A model generated the notes under the pieces. That model saw nothing but the letters and a program-made list of their open reading frames with translations, was not told the DNA's origin and made no database searches. Positions 34,458-42,803 of a stretch of 64,000 bases of DNA are shown here, in pieces. The position numbers were made by a program, and so were the translations under genes. The DNA is from Paludibaculum fermentans (GTDB lineage: Bacteria > Acidobacteriota > Terriglobia > Bryobacterales > Bryobacteraceae): contig NZ_CP063849.1 of NCBI RefSeq assembly GCF_015277775.1, positions 9,067,501 to 9,131,500 of the forward strand. The letters run 5' to 3'. The number at the start of each line of letters is the position of its first letter. Position 1 is the stretch's first letter.

Positions 34458-36143
34458 TCAAGGCCCCTTCCTTGCACCGCCTGACCCCGGGATCGCCTTC
34501 ACCTTCAGGTCCGGAGCACGGCCTTCCTGCAACTCCACTGAAGTCCCGCTATCGGGGTAGTTCTTCAGGAACTCCGGATCCAGCCAGGCCTGCGGTGCCA
34601 TCTCTTCAAACGCATAAATCTTATACGAACCCGGCGTCAGCGCCCGGAAATCGAAATCGCCATTTTCGTCGACTCCAGACGCCGCGTAGAAGCTGAGGAC
34701 GTGTGCGAGTTCGCCCTGCGGCGCGGCCAGTATCGTGGTGGCGAAGCCTTCCTCGACATGGCCATGCAGGTCGGCGCCACGCGTACTCACTACGATATCC
34801 AACGGGTCCCGCGTCTCCGCCGTAATGAACATGTCCTTCGTGAGCACGTCCATCTTGCCCAGCATCATCGATTTCAGGTAGCCGCCCTTGGGGATCGGCT
34901 CCACGACAATGTCCCACAAGCCCGGTGGCACGCCTTTCAGCACATACGAGCCGTCCGGCTCCACTTTGGCGTTCTCGACCCCCATCGGCGCGTTTTCGCC
35001 CGAAACCAGGCCGACCGTCATGTTGGACAGCGGACCCGCGTTGGGGCCGACCAGGTGGACATGCCCTGACAGATAGATGCTCGGCGTCAGTGTCAGTGTC
35101 ACCTCCACGGCTCCGCCCGAGATGGTAATCTCCTGCCGCGCCGAATACTTCTTGCCCTCCGCTTCGGTCATGCTCGACACGATATACCGGCCCGGCAGCA
35201 GCGCCTGGGCCTGGTAACGCTGTTCGCTGCTGGCGCTCAAAGCCTGCGCCTGGTTGCCCGTGGAGCCACCCACGCGTTGTAGCCAGACCGGCAGGTACAT
35301 CCGCGGGCCCGGCCCGCCGCCATTCATCTCTGAATGGCTCGCTTCCACCTCCGGCGGCGCCTGCACCCGGACGCTCAAACGCACGGGCGCCATCTCCTGG
35401 AGCGCGATATCCACATCCGTCATCTCCGCCCCCGGCTTGAGGTCGACCGCACCGGCTTCCTCTTCAATCACCGACGAAGGATGGTAGGTCAACGCGGGCA
35501 TCGCCCGCGGCTCCGGCTCACCCGGTTCGCCCGGCCGCATCACCTGCGGGGGTAGGAACTGGTTCTGGCGCGCTGCCACGACATACTGCCCGGGTGGCAG
35601 GTGAAAAATCCGGTATTCACCCCGGTCGTCTGCATTCGCCCCTCCGGCGTACACCCATTCCGGCTTACCGCGCGGAAAGGAACGGCGAAACGCCTGCACA
35701 TAGCTGCCAGTCGCCGGACCGCCGCCCACACCCGTCACTGAGCCGGTGATCGCCGACAGTTGCGGCATGCGGATGATCAGGCCCGACTTGTTCTCGTTGG
35801 CCCCGATGCTGATAACTTGTCCAGGACCACCCGGTTTGCGCGCGCCGTAGTCCACCGGGCCGTATCCATTTTTGGAAGCCCCGATAAAGTACCGTCCCGG
35901 CGGCAAGGCCCGCAGCAGAAACTGCCCCTCCCCATCGGTAGGCGCCGTGCCTCGGACATTCTCACGGCCCTCCATGACGATGCTCACCAGGGCCCGGCGC
36001 ACGGGCGCTCCAGTCGTTTCGTTTAGCACACGCCCGGCGATCGAGCTGTTGCGCTCCACCTGCCCGGCCGAGCCCACGGCTCCGAGGATTACCAACATCA
36101 AAATGGAACAAACTCTATATATTTGGGCGCTCTCCACCGGCAT
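34458..36143 (-). CDS. Cassette 1, B protein: secreted carboxypeptidase-regulatory-domain protein
   Basis: A 561-residue B-family protein as drawn from the first ATG. The start is doubtful. Aligning the upstream element and signal peptide with B2 and B4 places the ancestral start 21 bp downstream, where the codon is ATA (36122-36120), 44 nt after the element and nine bases after GGAG, as in B4. From there the protein is 554 residues, equal to B2, with 20 residues before Gln. The drawn ATG would leave a leader of only a few bases if the element is a -10. The body has all B blocks (IVMEGRENVRGTAPTDGEG, the GPNENKSG-like motif as GANENKSG, IALQEMAPVRLS, IYAFEEMAPQAWLDPEF) but lacks the B2/B4 cysteine pair (Lys and Ser). 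Confidence 0.8.
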   Translation of the reverse strand: MPVESAQIYRVCSILMLVILGAVGSAGQVERNSSIAGRVLNETTGAPVRRALVSIVMEGRENVRGTAPTDGEGQFLLRALPPGRYFIGASKNGYGPVDYGARKPGGPGQVISIGANENKSGLIIRMPQLSAITGSVTGVGGGPATGSYVQAFRRSFPRGKPEWVYAGGANADDRGEYRIFHLPPGQYVVAARQNQFLPPQVMRPGEPGEPEPRAMPALTYHPSSVIEEEAGAVDLKPGAEMTDVDIALQEMAPVRLSVRVQAPPEVEASHSEMNGGGPGPRMYLPVWLQRVGGSTGNQAQALSASSEQRYQAQALLPGRYIVSSMTEAEGKKYSARQEITISGGAVEVTLTLTPSIYLSGHVHLVGPNAGPLSNMTVGLVSGENAPMGVENAKVEPDGSYVLKGVPPGLWDIVVEPIPKGGYLKSMMLGKMDVLTKDMFITAETRDPLDIVVSTRGADLHGHVEEGFATTILAAPQGELAHVLSFYAASGVDENGDFDFRALTPGSYKIYAFEEMAPQAWLDPEFLKNYPDSGTSVELQEGRAPDLKVKAIPGSGGARKGP

Positions 36144-36152
36144 TTTCTAAAC

Positions 36153-36166
36153 ATTTACTATGACAC
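36153..36166 (-). promoter_or_regulatory. Conserved cassette element, copy 1
   Basis: Minus-strand GTGTCATAGTAAAT, only 10 bp before the drawn B1 ATG but 44 nt before the aligned ATA. It lies in the 129-bp gap shared with the divergent GH51 gene. Confidence 0.5.
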
Positions 36167-36272
36167 CGCCGGCATCGCCGCAGGTTCCAACAAAGTTTGG
36201 TGAATAACAGCGGAACCTCCGCGTCCTGCCGCCCCTGCACGCTGCCCCCGGTCCGGCCCTCCAATTGGTGAT

Positions 36273-37892
36273 ATGACGTATGGGATGCAGCGACGCACTT
36301 TACTTCGGACAGCGGCCGGCGCGTTGGCGGGCTTTGCCGCCGCAGTGCGCCCGGCCCTGGCGGCCGACGCCGACATCGAGATCACTCCCCGGGCCGACGG
36401 TGACACCATCAGCCCGCACATCTACGGCCACTTCATCGAGCATCTCGGCACCGTCATCTACGACGGAATCTGGGTGGGCCGCAATTCGAAGATCCCCAAC
36501 GTCGACGGCATCCGGCTGAAGTTTGTCGAGGACATGAAACGCCTCGCCGTCCCGAACCTTCGCTGGCCCGGCGGCTGCTTCGCCGACGGCTACCACTGGC
36601 GCGACGGCATCGGCTCGGCCTCTGCCCGGCCGCGCACCTACAACTACTGGCAGGCCAGCCTGCCGCCCGGCTTCGACCACACCGAGACCAACGAATTCGG
36701 GATCCACGAGTTCATGCGTCTCTGTCGCCTCACCGGAGCCGAGCCCTACCTCGCCGCCAATGTCGGCTCCGGCTCCCCCAAGGAATTCCACGACTGGGTG
36801 CTCTACTGCAACGCGCCCGTCGGCACCGTCTCCCTTGCGGCCGAACGCGCCGCCAACGGCGACAAAGCCCCCTTCGGCGTGAAATGGTGGGGCGTCGGCA
36901 ACGAATCCTGGGGCTGCGGTGGCGCGATGAATCCCGGTGAATACGCCACGCTCTACCGCCGCTTCATCACGCAATTCCCCGTCTACGAGCCCAAGCCTTA
37001 CCTCGTCGCCGTCGGCCCGCGCGGCCATTCCAAGGACATGGACATCGGCTGGACCACAGGCTTCTTCGAGAACATGCTGCCGCAGCACCGCGCCAAGGTC
37101 GATGGCTACTCCCTCCACTTCTACACCGACTTCCGGAACACCAGGGAAAAGGTCGGCCAGTTCGACGCCGCCGGCTGGTACGACGTCATCCGCGAGGGCC
37201 TGCGCACGGAAGAGGTGATCGATAAGCACTGGACCGCCATGGGTGCCTACGACAAGGCCCACCACACGAAGCTGATCGTCGACGAGTGGGGTGTCTGGTA
37301 TCCGCCAGGAGAAGAGACGGCGCCGAACCACCTGCTCAGCCAGCCACTCACCTTGCGCGATGCCCTCCACACCGCGGTCTCCTTCGATGTCTTCAACCGC
37401 CATGCCGGCAAGATCGCCATGGCCAACGTCGCTCAAACCATCAACTGCCTGCACTCCCTGTTCCTGGCGCAGGGCGACCGTTACGCACGCACGCCCGTCT
37501 ATCACGTCTTCGACATGTATCGCGGCCACATGGGTGGCCGGTTGGCCCAGCTCAACATCCGGACCCCCGAGCGCAAAGTCCCCTCGCGCAATGGAGCAGT
37601 CACCCTGGCCGGACTATCCGGCTCAGCCTCCACGAAGGACGGCCGGATGTCCATCACCCTCACCAATCCGTCCCTCGACGACGCGGTCGCCTGCCGCATC
37701 CGCCTCAGCGCAGGGACGGCCTCAGAAGCCCGAGCCACCGTTCTCACCCATGCCGACAAAGCGGCCCGCAACACCTTCGACCGCCCGGACGAGGTGAAGC
37801 CCGCGGCCCTGCCCATCACCGTGCGCGGTGGCAGCGTGGAAGTCACCCTGCCGAAACAGTCCGTCGTCTCCATCGAACTCCGCCTGGGCTGA
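36273..37892 (+). CDS. GH51 alpha-L-arabinofuranosidase, Tat-exported
   Basis: A 539-residue exported exo-arabinofuranosidase that removes terminal L-arabinofuranose from plant hemicellulose. A Tat-like signal (MQRRTLLRTAAGALAGF) leads to the (beta/alpha)8 barrel: HIYGHFIEHLGTVIYDGIWVG, NLRWPGGCFADGYHWRDGIG, the acid/base Glu211 in WGVGNESWGCGG, and the nucleophile Glu338 in LIVDEWGVWY. A C-terminal beta-domain closes the protein. The second Met (36285) could be the start. It is followed after 84 bp by a phosphodiesterase gene in the same direction. Confidence 0.93.
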   Translation: MTYGMQRRTLLRTAAGALAGFAAAVRPALAADADIEITPRADGDTISPHIYGHFIEHLGTVIYDGIWVGRNSKIPNVDGIRLKFVEDMKRLAVPNLRWPGGCFADGYHWRDGIGSASARPRTYNYWQASLPPGFDHTETNEFGIHEFMRLCRLTGAEPYLAANVGSGSPKEFHDWVLYCNAPVGTVSLAAERAANGDKAPFGVKWWGVGNESWGCGGAMNPGEYATLYRRFITQFPVYEPKPYLVAVGPRGHSKDMDIGWTTGFFENMLPQHRAKVDGYSLHFYTDFRNTREKVGQFDAAGWYDVIREGLRTEEVIDKHWTAMGAYDKAHHTKLIVDEWGVWYPPGEETAPNHLLSQPLTLRDALHTAVSFDVFNRHAGKIAMANVAQTINCLHSLFLAQGDRYARTPVYHVFDMYRGHMGGRLAQLNIRTPERKVPSRNGAVTLAGLSGSASTKDGRMSITLTNPSLDDAVACRIRLSAGTASEARATVLTHADKAARNTFDRPDEVKPAALPITVRGGSVEVTLPKQSVVSIELRLG

Positions 37893-37976
37893 AACACGGG
37901 CAGGGTGGCAAATCTGGTGTAATCAGAAGCGGTTCCAGCCGGACTCGAATCCCCTTGGAACCGCCCTCTTTATCCC

Positions 37977-39290
37977 ATGAGACTCCCCCTTCTCCTGACA
38001 CTCTTCGCGGCCCTGGTGCCGCTGTCCGCCCAGAACCCCGTACCCGCGAAAAACCGCATGGTCGTCGTCATCAGCCTCGACGGCTTTCCCGCCTACGCCT
38101 TCGACGATCCCAATCTGCCCGCACCCACCCTGCGCAAACTGATCAGCGACGGCGCCTGGGCCAGGCGCATGACCACCGTGAATCCCAGCGTCACCTGGCC
38201 CAACCACACCTCCATCGTCACCGGAGTCCTGCCCGGCGAACACGGCCTCTTCTACAATGGCTCGCTCACCGCCTCCGGAACTCCGCCCGTGCACAAAGTG
38301 GAACCCTGGATCGAGAAGGAAAAGATGGTCCACGCCGTCACGGTCTACGACCAGGCGCAGAAAGCCGGTCTCACCACCGCGCAGGTCGATTGGGTCGCCA
38401 TTCACAAGGCGAAGACCATCACGTGGGCCTTCGAGGAGGTGCCCTCCGTCGATGGCGTAGTGGAACAGGAGATGATCGCCAAAGGCCTCGTCACCGCCCG
38501 GGAAGTGGAACAGTTCCGCCAGGCCAACATCTTCCGCCGCGACCAGATCTGGGCCGACGCCGCCAGCTACATCATCCGCGAGCACAAGCCCAACCTTATG
38601 CTCTTCCACATGCTGAGCCTCGACTCCACGCACCACACTTACGGTCCGAAGACTCTGGCCGGCACAGCGGCCATCGCCTTCCTCGATGGTCAGGTGGCGC
38701 GTATTCTCGAAGCCATCCGCGGCGCCGGCATGACCGACCGCACCACCGTGATCATCGTCTCCGATCACGGCTTCAAGAAGTACAGCAAGCAGATCCGCCT
38801 GCTGCCCGCGCTCGCAGCGGCCGGCATCACGTCCGGCGTCCAGGTGATTCCCGAGGGCGGCACCGCCATGATCTATCTCGATCCGGCCCGTGCCGCGGAG
38901 CTGGCTCCGAAGGTCAGCGCCGCGATCGCGGGTGTCGAAGGCGTGACGCAGGTCGCCGGACCCAAGGAATTCCCCTCGCTCGGCTTCCCCGATCCTGCCA
39001 GGGATCCGCAAATGGCCCACCTCGTGGCGGCGGCCCGCGACGGTTATGCCTTCACCAACACGCCCGGCGGAGCGGCCTCCACCGAAGTACCGCAAATCGG
39101 CGGCAGCCACGGCTTCCTGAACTCCGAAGAGGACATGGATGCCATCTGCATCGCCTCCGGTTACGGCATTAAGAAGGGCGCCACCCTCGACCGTGTCCGC
39201 AATCTCGATGTCGCGTCGACCCTGGCCAACCTGTTAGGCGTCAAACTGCCCGATTCGAAGGGCCGCGTGATCTCTGAGTTCCTTAGGTAA
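37977..39290 (+). CDS. Exported NPP-type phosphodiesterase (alkaline phosphatase superfamily)
   Basis: A 437-residue exported type I phosphodiesterase/nucleotide pyrophosphatase. The signal peptide ends near PLSAQ. The two-zinc site is complete: Asp35 (ISLDGFP), nucleophile Thr73 (SVTWPNHTS), Asp216 and His220 (LDSTHHTYG), Asp263-His264 (VSDHGF) and His378 (GGSHGF). Members hydrolyse nucleotide or phospholipid phosphodiesters outside the cytoplasm. The length and fold fit bacterial NPPs. A long hairpin follows its stop. Confidence 0.92.
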   Translation: MRLPLLLTLFAALVPLSAQNPVPAKNRMVVVISLDGFPAYAFDDPNLPAPTLRKLISDGAWARRMTTVNPSVTWPNHTSIVTGVLPGEHGLFYNGSLTASGTPPVHKVEPWIEKEKMVHAVTVYDQAQKAGLTTAQVDWVAIHKAKTITWAFEEVPSVDGVVEQEMIAKGLVTAREVEQFRQANIFRRDQIWADAASYIIREHKPNLMLFHMLSLDSTHHTYGPKTLAGTAAIAFLDGQVARILEAIRGAGMTDRTTVIIVSDHGFKKYSKQIRLLPALAAAGITSGVQVIPEGGTAMIYLDPARAAELAPKVSAAIAGVEGVTQVAGPKEFPSLGFPDPARDPQMAHLVAAARDGYAFTNTPGGAASTEVPQIGGSHGFLNSEEDMDAICIASGYGIKKGATLDRVRNLDVASTLANLLGVKLPDSKGRVISEFLR

Positions 39291-39302
39291 GAAGCCGGAC
39301 CA

Positions 39303-39332
39303 ACGGGCCGGTGCCCGTCCTCACCGGCCCGT
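39303..39332. terminator. Hairpin between convergent genes
   Basis: A perfect 11-bp inverted repeat (39303-39313 with 39322-39332, arm ACGGGCCGGTG) and an 8-nt loop, 12 bp after the phosphodiesterase stop and overlapping the 3' end of the convergent gene. No T run follows on either strand. Confidence 0.45.
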
Positions 39333-40139
39333 GCCTGACGGCGCGGCCATCTGCCCGTTGTTCAGGCGCAATTTGGAGAGCCAGGAGTTCTGTCCCCGGA
39401 ACAGGAATTCCATCGCGATGTTCCCGCCCACATTCGCCAGCATGCTGTAGTTCCCCATGCGGAAGGCATCTTTCACTCCGTACCGGTCCGGATACCAGCC
39501 ATAAACGGCTGTCGTTGCCCCCGCATACGGAGCAACGATCGCGGGAAATGACAGGACCCGATGCCCGTCCTCTCCGCGCCGCGCAGTTACCGTAGAAAAC
39601 ACGGCATGCCCCAGCCGGCGCATCGCGCCCTTGCACTGGCACGGATAGTACACTGCATCTTCATCGAAGGCCGCCGAAAGCGCATATCGCGTGGTGGTGC
39701 TCACCGCGGCGATCCCAAAATTGGAGCCCATGCGTTTGCCGAACCCCTCCGCGCCCTGGCCCCATTCGGGAATGCCGTTGCCCGCCTGGCTGATGCCGGC
39801 TGCGAACGCAGCGCCCGCGATAGGGTAGGGGCCGAAGGCGGAGAACAGGTAGTTGCGGAACTCCGTCGCCTCCGTCGGCTTTGAATACCCAACCACTCCC
39901 GTCGGCCGTGCGAGGGTCGCATCCTCCTGCGGCCGTAGCGTACCGGGCGGCGTCCTGGATGGGTTCTTCTCCGTGGACGGCGGCTGGGCCCACGCCAAGC
40001 TCTGTGCTCCACCCAGGCAAAGGGCGGCGAAGAGCAGCACTGCGCCAGTGCGGCCCCACGCTCTCCGGGCCGGCTCACTCTTCGCTGGATGATCGCCTGG
40101 CGAGCGGCCGGCGGCAGGCCTTTGGTTGACAGTGGACAT
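39321..40139 (-). CDS. Exported protein of unknown function
   Basis: A 272-residue exported protein. The start at 40139 follows GGAGGGAA closely; the frame upstream is open but not protein-like. A long basic N-region precedes the signal helix (AVLLFAALCLGGAQSLAWAQ). The mature part has aromatic- and glycine-rich segments (FSAFGPYPIAGAAFAAGISQ, NFGIAAVSTTTRYALSAAF, YAGATTAVYGWYPDRYG, NYSMLANVGGNIAMEFLF) whose alternation suggests amphipathic helices or strands at the envelope, and a CQCKGAMRR cysteine pair. I do not recognise a family. Confidence 0.65.
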   Translation of the reverse strand: MSTVNQRPAAGRSPGDHPAKSEPARRAWGRTGAVLLFAALCLGGAQSLAWAQPPSTEKNPSRTPPGTLRPQEDATLARPTGVVGYSKPTEATEFRNYLFSAFGPYPIAGAAFAAGISQAGNGIPEWGQGAEGFGKRMGSNFGIAAVSTTTRYALSAAFDEDAVYYPCQCKGAMRRLGHAVFSTVTARRGEDGHRVLSFPAIVAPYAGATTAVYGWYPDRYGVKDAFRMGNYSMLANVGGNIAMEFLFRGQNSWLSKLRLNNGQMAAPSGTGR

Positions 40140-40473
40140 GGGATTCCCTCCAGTGGAAGTGCGGCTCACTTTGGTTGCTACTGCACGAGGCGGTCCAAAC
40201 TTCCGAACTGGCAGGATACCGCGCCGGGGGACCTCAGGCACAGCGCACCCGGCCCACGGTCTGGCCGCCATCAGCCGGGCAGGGCAGCGGGATCGCCCTC
40301 TCTCCTCGCCCAATAGGCGTCAGGTGACGAAATGAGGTCAACTGGCCCGCTCCGTCGCCCACCTCATTGTGGAAACGGCAGGCCCGGCTCGGCCCGGCCC
40401 TTCCGTCATTTCGTCTGGGATCGGGAAGATCCTGGCTCCGGGCCCGGCAACAATTGCCGGAATCCGCGCTTCG
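40140..40473. other. Intergenic stretch, no gene seen
   Basis: I see no convincing coding frame. It carries the ribosome-binding region of the exported unknown and a 10-bp inverted repeat, GACGAAATGA (40326-40335) and TCATTTCGTC (40406-40415), with 70 bp between the arms; its meaning is unknown. The rest is GC-rich without obvious structure. Confidence 0.4.
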
Positions 40474-42600
40474 CTACAGATCCAGCGCGCATCGGAACCC
40501 AATCAACCCCGACCGGTCCTTCGCCGGCGCCATCAGCAGATACTTCCCGTGCTCATTCAACTTGTATGTATTCGGGAAGTACCACGCGGAGCCCTGCGGC
40601 CAGTAATACGACCCGCCCCGCAGCACCGCCGCGCGCGTGTGTTCGTCCGTATACTCGTCCGTCCACTGCCACACATGCCCCACCATCTCCTCCACCCCAA
40701 ACGGACTCGCGCCCTTCGGATACGCCCCCACGTCGGAAGGCGCGCGCACCGTCCGTCCGGTCTCCTTGGGCGGCACCGCTGACGCATCAAATTCCGCACC
40801 CCACGGATACAGCCGGCCATCCGTCCCCTGCGCCGCGTACTGCCACTCCCACTCATGCGGCAGCCGAGCCCCGGCCCAGGCGGCATACGCCCGCGCATCC
40901 TCCAACGACACCCAGGTCACCGGCTTCTGCGCCCAGCCCTCGGGATAGTTGCCGTTCTTCCAGTCGCGCAGGAAGTTATGGTCATCCGCCGGGTGATACT
41001 GTGTGGCGTCCATGAACTTCTTGAACTGCGCATTCGTCACCGGATGCTTCATCAGGTAGAACCCGGGCATCTCCAGCATGCGCCGGTGGTGCCGCCGCGC
41101 CGACGGCTCGCCCGGATACTGAACATCCACACCCACATCGTTCCCGCCCTCGATCATGATGCCCGACACCTGAAATTCAAAGCGGCCCGCCGGGATCTTC
41201 ACATACCCTTCCGGGCTCGCCGTCGCCGCGCGTGCGGCGGGAATCTCCACTCGCGTCTGGCCCAGCGCCTTCCACTCCTGCGCGTAGCTCCGCAGTTCCC
41301 GCGCCGACATCTCGCGCATGCGAGTCAGGAACGCCGGCAGCTCCGCGTCCGGCTGCGCCGTGACATAGATTGCGCCGTACCCCAGCGCCTCCATCTCGAA
41401 GTTCAACACCAGCCGCCCGCCGTCCCGCTCCGCTTGCAGTTCCCGGCCATGATAGACGTCGAAGAAGCGCAATCCAGCCGTCGCCGGCGCCTCCAGTTGA
41501 CGCCCCGCCACGTCGTACGCATTGCGATTCACCAGCGTATACAGCGTACCCGCCGCACCCGGAAACTTCGTCGCGAAAATCCCATGCTGCAGCGTCGGTG
41601 TATGCGGCGCCCATTCCGGACTCACCAGCAGCGAGGCAAACTGCCGCTCAATCGTGGCGACACGCCGCAGCGCCTCCCCGTCGCGAGGCGTGATCCCGTT
41701 CCAGATCCCCCACACGTTCTCCCAGCTCTCATAGCCCACGCCGTTGAAGAACGCCGCCTGCAGTTGGTCGTTCCGATCCTTGGCCCAGCGCGCGCATATG
41801 TTCACCATGTGCCGCGGCTCCAGCCACTTGTAGCGGCTCACCCCGGGCACCCACGGATACTTCCAGTACCCCCACGACATCGTGTTCCACGCCAGTTGCT
41901 CGTCCGCCTCCAACGCCGTCTCGGGCTCCAGCACCACCGGCCGGCCCGCCTGGTCCGCGGCAGTTTTATACGACAGCGGCAGCCCGTGGAACGTGTCGCC
42001 ATTGATGCCATCCGATCCGGTCTCGGCCGCAATGCGAGCGGCGGCCGCCCAATACGCCATACCCGCCTCGCGCGTGCCGGTATCCCACGGCATGGTCGGC
42101 CAGAATACTTTTACGCCCCGCTTGTGGAAGTCCGCCACCATCTGCCGCAGGCCGGCTGGGCCGCCGGGCAAATCGTAGTGAAGGTCGAACTGATTGCGGA
42201 TGTCGATCCCGATGTTCGGATACACCGGCCACAGCAGGATGCTGTCAATCCCGCCGTAGCGTTGCGTCACGTCATCCAGGAACCGGTCCACCGTATACCG
42301 CCGCGTCACCGGATCGTAGAGGAACCGGTCCTCCACCATCACCTGCGGCTGAATGAAATTCCTTTGGGACCACAGTAGCTCAGGGCGGGCATACTCGGAG
42401 CCGTTGTAGCCCATGCGGATCAGCTTTTCGTGGCGCCACTGCTTGAGCTGTCCCAGCCAGTCCGCGAAATCGGCCGGCTTGGCCGGACCCGGCAGAATCT
42501 CGCCATCCGGCGGATATCGCGTATCCTGGGCCTCCAGCGGGGTCATGGTCATCAGCAGGCCCAACAGGCCCGCGGCACCCAGCGCACAATGGCAATTCAT
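40474..42600 (-). CDS. Exported TIM-barrel protein fused to an FGE/SUMF1-like domain
   Basis: A 708-residue exported protein with two parts. After a signal peptide (LGAAGLLGLLMTMTPLEAQ), residues ~30-380 look like a glycoside-hydrolase-type TIM barrel (DSILLWPVYPNIGIDIRNQ, GVKVFWPTMPWDTGTREAG, SDGINGDTFHG), with a beta-domain after it. Residues ~490-708 form a formylglycine-generating-enzyme-like domain (FYLMKHPVTNAQFKKFMDAT, WVSLEDARAYAAWAGARLP, HEWEWQYAAQGTDGRLYPWG, EEMVGHVWQWTDEYTDEH, VLRGGSYY, GFRCALDL). The paired catalytic cysteines of true FGE are missing, so this domain is more likely a binding or structural module. The ATG at 42600 was chosen because it starts the signal peptide. The substrate is unknown. 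Confidence 0.78.
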   Translation of the reverse strand: MNCHCALGAAGLLGLLMTMTPLEAQDTRYPPDGEILPGPAKPADFADWLGQLKQWRHEKLIRMGYNGSEYARPELLWSQRNFIQPQVMVEDRFLYDPVTRRYTVDRFLDDVTQRYGGIDSILLWPVYPNIGIDIRNQFDLHYDLPGGPAGLRQMVADFHKRGVKVFWPTMPWDTGTREAGMAYWAAAARIAAETGSDGINGDTFHGLPLSYKTAADQAGRPVVLEPETALEADEQLAWNTMSWGYWKYPWVPGVSRYKWLEPRHMVNICARWAKDRNDQLQAAFFNGVGYESWENVWGIWNGITPRDGEALRRVATIERQFASLLVSPEWAPHTPTLQHGIFATKFPGAAGTLYTLVNRNAYDVAGRQLEAPATAGLRFFDVYHGRELQAERDGGRLVLNFEMEALGYGAIYVTAQPDAELPAFLTRMREMSARELRSYAQEWKALGQTRVEIPAARAATASPEGYVKIPAGRFEFQVSGIMIEGGNDVGVDVQYPGEPSARRHHRRMLEMPGFYLMKHPVTNAQFKKFMDATQYHPADDHNFLRDWKNGNYPEGWAQKPVTWVSLEDARAYAAWAGARLPHEWEWQYAAQGTDGRLYPWGAEFDASAVPPKETGRTVRAPSDVGAYPKGASPFGVEEMVGHVWQWTDEYTDEHTRAAVLRGGSYYWPQGSAWYFPNTYKLNEHGKYLLMAPAKDRSGLIGFRCALDL

Positions 42601-42768
42601 CACTTCACCATTCTGCCTCCAAGTACGCCAGGCCCGTCTGGCCCAACTCGCCACGGAAACCCGCAGCCCGCACGCGCCGCAAACAGAGCCGCGCACGCAA
42701 GTGAGCGAATAGCCCACAGCAAGGCTGCAGTCAACTCATCCGCGCGACCGTTCACTCGAGCACCAAGC

Positions 42769-42797
42769 TTGACATATATCCGTAACGGATATAGTAT
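42769..42797 (+). promoter_or_regulatory. PadR promoter with operator in the spacer
   Basis: TTGACA (42769-42774) and TAGTAT (42792-42797) are spaced by exactly 17 bp. The spacer and the first -10 bases are occupied by a perfect 19-bp palindrome TATATCCGTAACGGATATA (42775-42793). It lies 7 bp before the PadR start codon, so the transcript is nearly leaderless. This is the layout expected for tight autorepression by the PadR dimer. Confidence 0.75.
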
Positions 42798-42803
42798 CCA
42801 AAC

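Larger units (their letters stand above)
22214..36166 (-). repeat. Fourfold tandem array of a two-gene BA cassette
   Basis: Four consecutive units of about 3.4-3.5 kb, each made of the conserved upstream element, a B gene, one intercistronic base, and an A gene. Gene order, orientation, gene sizes (B 545-561, A 580-587) and junctions are preserved throughout, while protein sequences have diverged to moderate similarity. This indicates old tandem duplication of the whole unit rather than of single genes, followed by divergence under selection for intact frames. Confidence 0.85.

Noticed and set aside
22214-36166. Array considered as TonB-receptor fragments or carboxypeptidases
   Set aside because: No plug, barrel or peptidase motifs (no HxxE zinc site) occur in any of the eight proteins; the resemblance is limited to the regulatory sandwich domain.
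40326-40415. 10-bp inverted repeat GACGAAATGA/TCATTTCGTC
   Set aside because: The 70-bp separation and lack of promoter context make chance likely; noted only within the intergenic entry.
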